A stretch of 8,147 bases of DNA from Parachlamydiaceae bacterium (GTDB taxonomy: Bacteria > Chlamydiota > Chlamydiia > Chlamydiales > Parachlamydiaceae). Made by a program: the position numbers and the translations under genes. The notes under the pieces are model-generated. The model was not told the origin of the DNA. It worked only from the letters and a program-made list of their open reading frames with translations, and did not search any database. Shown piece after piece: positions 7,211 through 8,147 of the stretch; the first letter of the stretch is position 1, and every line of letters begins with the position of its first letter. The DNA lies in contig JACDDG010000094.1 of NCBI GenBank assembly GCA_013817115.1, forward strand, positions 1-8,147, in the 5' to 3' direction.

Positions 7211-7660
7211 CTATTTCAAGTACTTTTTGCAATAATGGAGAGCTCTATTCACAAGTTGTAGGAGTTTAGGAGTACGTTCCAAGACTTCAAAATGAAGTAG
7301 CTGAATTCTTTCAGTGATGTATTCATGGGCAATATCATTTCTCAGATCTTTTAATATTCGCATTTCTTGGGCTGAATCAATAAAATTTTGTTTATCCGCT
7401 CTGTTCATGACATCTATAATCGAACCTCCTTCAGCAAATTCAACATAATCAATTGATCTATAAACTTTGTGAATTAACATGTCAGCAACTTTTGCAAATC
7501 TAGTAGTAAGAGCTTCAAACTCAATGAGAGTGTTCTCGCTTTCCCCTATACCAGATTTTGCAGTTTTACTACGTTGGAGCGAAATATTTAGATGTTTTGC
7601 AGCTTCTTGTAGTTGGTCTAAAATTTCTTTAAGATTATTTGTGTAATCTTTGCCAATCAT
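7211..7660 (-). CDS. HEPN-domain protein, probable HepT-like toxin
   Basis: This 149-residue, mainly helical protein carries the HEPN ribonuclease motif Rx4HxY: R107-NDIA-H112-E-Y114. In characterised HepT toxins the Arg and His of this motif cleave RNA, and the Tyr is the residue to which the MNT partner attaches AMP to silence the toxin. All three are intact. Conserved-looking stretches also include EFEALTTRFAKVADML (47-62) and an acidic-aromatic segment around 68-77. The start overlaps the end of the MNT gene in ATGA, and AAGGGAG about 7 nt upstream is the best Shine-Dalgarno in the window, which supports this start and suggests high or coupled translation. Some HEPN proteins paired with MNT are only substrate-binding partners, so toxicity is inferred. 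Confidence 0.85.
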   Translation of the reverse strand: MIGKDYTNNLKEILDQLQEAAKHLNISLQRSKTAKSGIGESENTLIEFEALTTRFAKVADMLIHKVYRSIDYVEFAEGGSIIDVMNRADKQNFIDSAQEMRILKDLRNDIAHEYITERIQLLHFEVLERTPKLLQLVNRALHYCKKYLK

Positions 7661-7938
7661 AGAAGTTCTCCCTTTTGAATGGCAATATGCACAAATGGTT
7701 TAATTAAGTCTTTAGCTATGACAAGATCTAATTTTTGTTCGCCCAAGCAGTCATACAGTTCAATTTTTAAAGCGCGTCTTTCTAGATCCGTAATAATTTC
7801 TGAAAGGATCAGCAGGTCAATATCTCCTCCACGGCTTTGATCATCAACTCTAGAGCCAAATAAATAAACTTTTGCGTTAGGATCGTGATGGAAGATCACA
7901 TCTTTAATAGCTTGGCGTTGCCGGTCAGTAATGCGCAT
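7657..7938 (-). CDS. MNT-type minimal nucleotidyltransferase, probable antitoxin
   Basis: This 93-residue minimal nucleotidyltransferase has the pol-beta-fold core: FGSR at 27-30, GGDIDLLI at 37-44 (GSx9DxD) and a third acidic residue D71 in KLDLVIA. The full metal-binding triad D39, D41, D71 is present, so it should be catalytically active. In MntA/HepT systems this enzyme transfers AMP from ATP onto the HEPN toxin's motif tyrosine and neutralises it. An in-frame TGA 12 nt upstream (7948-7950) leaves ATG 7938 as the only start giving the full domain, and GATGAG about 8 nt upstream can serve as ribosome site. Its stop overlaps the HEPN start by 4 bp (ATGA), so the two are translationally coupled, antitoxin first. 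Confidence 0.9.
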   Translation of the reverse strand: MRITDRQRQAIKDVIFHHDPNAKVYLFGSRVDDQSRGGDIDLLILSEIITDLERRALKIELYDCLGEQKLDLVIAKDLIKPFVHIAIQKGELL

Positions 7939-8013
7939 ACGGTTGACTCATCTTCTGTTTGATGTAACTTTTCTGGACAGTAGCATAATATCCGCTAAAG
8001 TTCAAGGTTACGT

Positions 8014-8034
8014 GTTAACTTAACTCCAGTTAAC
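8014..8034. promoter_or_regulatory. Clustered TTAAC repeats upstream of the MNT gene
   Basis: GTTAAC occurs at 8014-8019 and 8029-8034, 15 bp apart, with a further TTAAC at 8020-8024 between them. GTTAAC is itself a palindrome, so the cluster lies as an inverted repeat about 80-95 bp upstream of the MNT start. Its position would suit an operator for autoregulation of the toxin-antitoxin genes. No strong promoter pair is evident next to it; TATTAT, read on the minus strand just downstream, is a possible -10 box without a good -35. Confidence 0.25.
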
Positions 8035-8147
8035 CCTGCAATTTTTGAGTTTTGAAAACAAAAAATATATGCCTTATTTTTGAAATTGAAGTACACTGAG
8101 TATACCGAAGTGCGTCCAAATGTTGGATTTTTGGCTTTGAGAAAGCC

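Overview
This is an AT-rich bacterial window with five clear protein genes in two opposing blocks, one further orphan gene, and no recognisable rRNA, tRNA, CRISPR array or intact insertion sequence. The low-GC coding style, weak Shine-Dalgarno sequences and loosely packed gene order would fit an amoeba-associated or other host-associated bacterium, for example an environmental chlamydia or a Legionella-like gammaproteobacterium. That placement is an impression from composition and protein style, not something the sequence proves.

Layout. Positions 1-499 hold no convincing gene. They contain a clean terminator hairpin (19-46), a bulged GC-rich hairpin (78-118) and three 22-bp tandem repeats (199-264), the last of which forms a perfect 24-bp palindrome. 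A 391-residue protein of unknown function lies on the minus strand (500-1675). A 316-bp divergent spacer (1676-1991) follows. Next come sbcD (1992-3224) and sbcC (3240-6914) on the plus strand, 15 bp apart. A minus-strand block converges on sbcC with only 6 bp between the stop codons. In transcription order it encodes a MNT-type nucleotidyltransferase (7938-7657), a HEPN-domain protein (7660-7211) and a small cysteine-rich zinc-binding protein (7199-6921). The right edge (7939-8147) holds a weak open frame running in from outside and short inverted repeats.

How the genes work together. SbcC and SbcD form the bacterial Rad50/Mre11-like nuclease, which cleaves hairpins and DNA ends. All expected motifs are present in both: the Mre11 metal-binding motifs in SbcD, and Walker A, Q-loop, zinc hook, ABC signature and Walker B in SbcC. 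The MNT and HEPN genes overlap by 4 bp and carry intact catalytic motifs (GSx9DxD and Rx4HxY), as in the MntA/HepT (type VII) toxin-antitoxin family. The zinc-binding protein sits 11 bp behind HEPN and may share its transcript.

Most worth a second look: the orphan three-unit 22-bp repeat array with a 17-codon ORF beside it, the MNT/HEPN pair with its zinc-protein tail, the unrecognised 391-residue protein, and a 10-bp tandem duplication that forms the sbcD-sbcC junction. I do not see strong evidence for a wholly new multi-gene system here.
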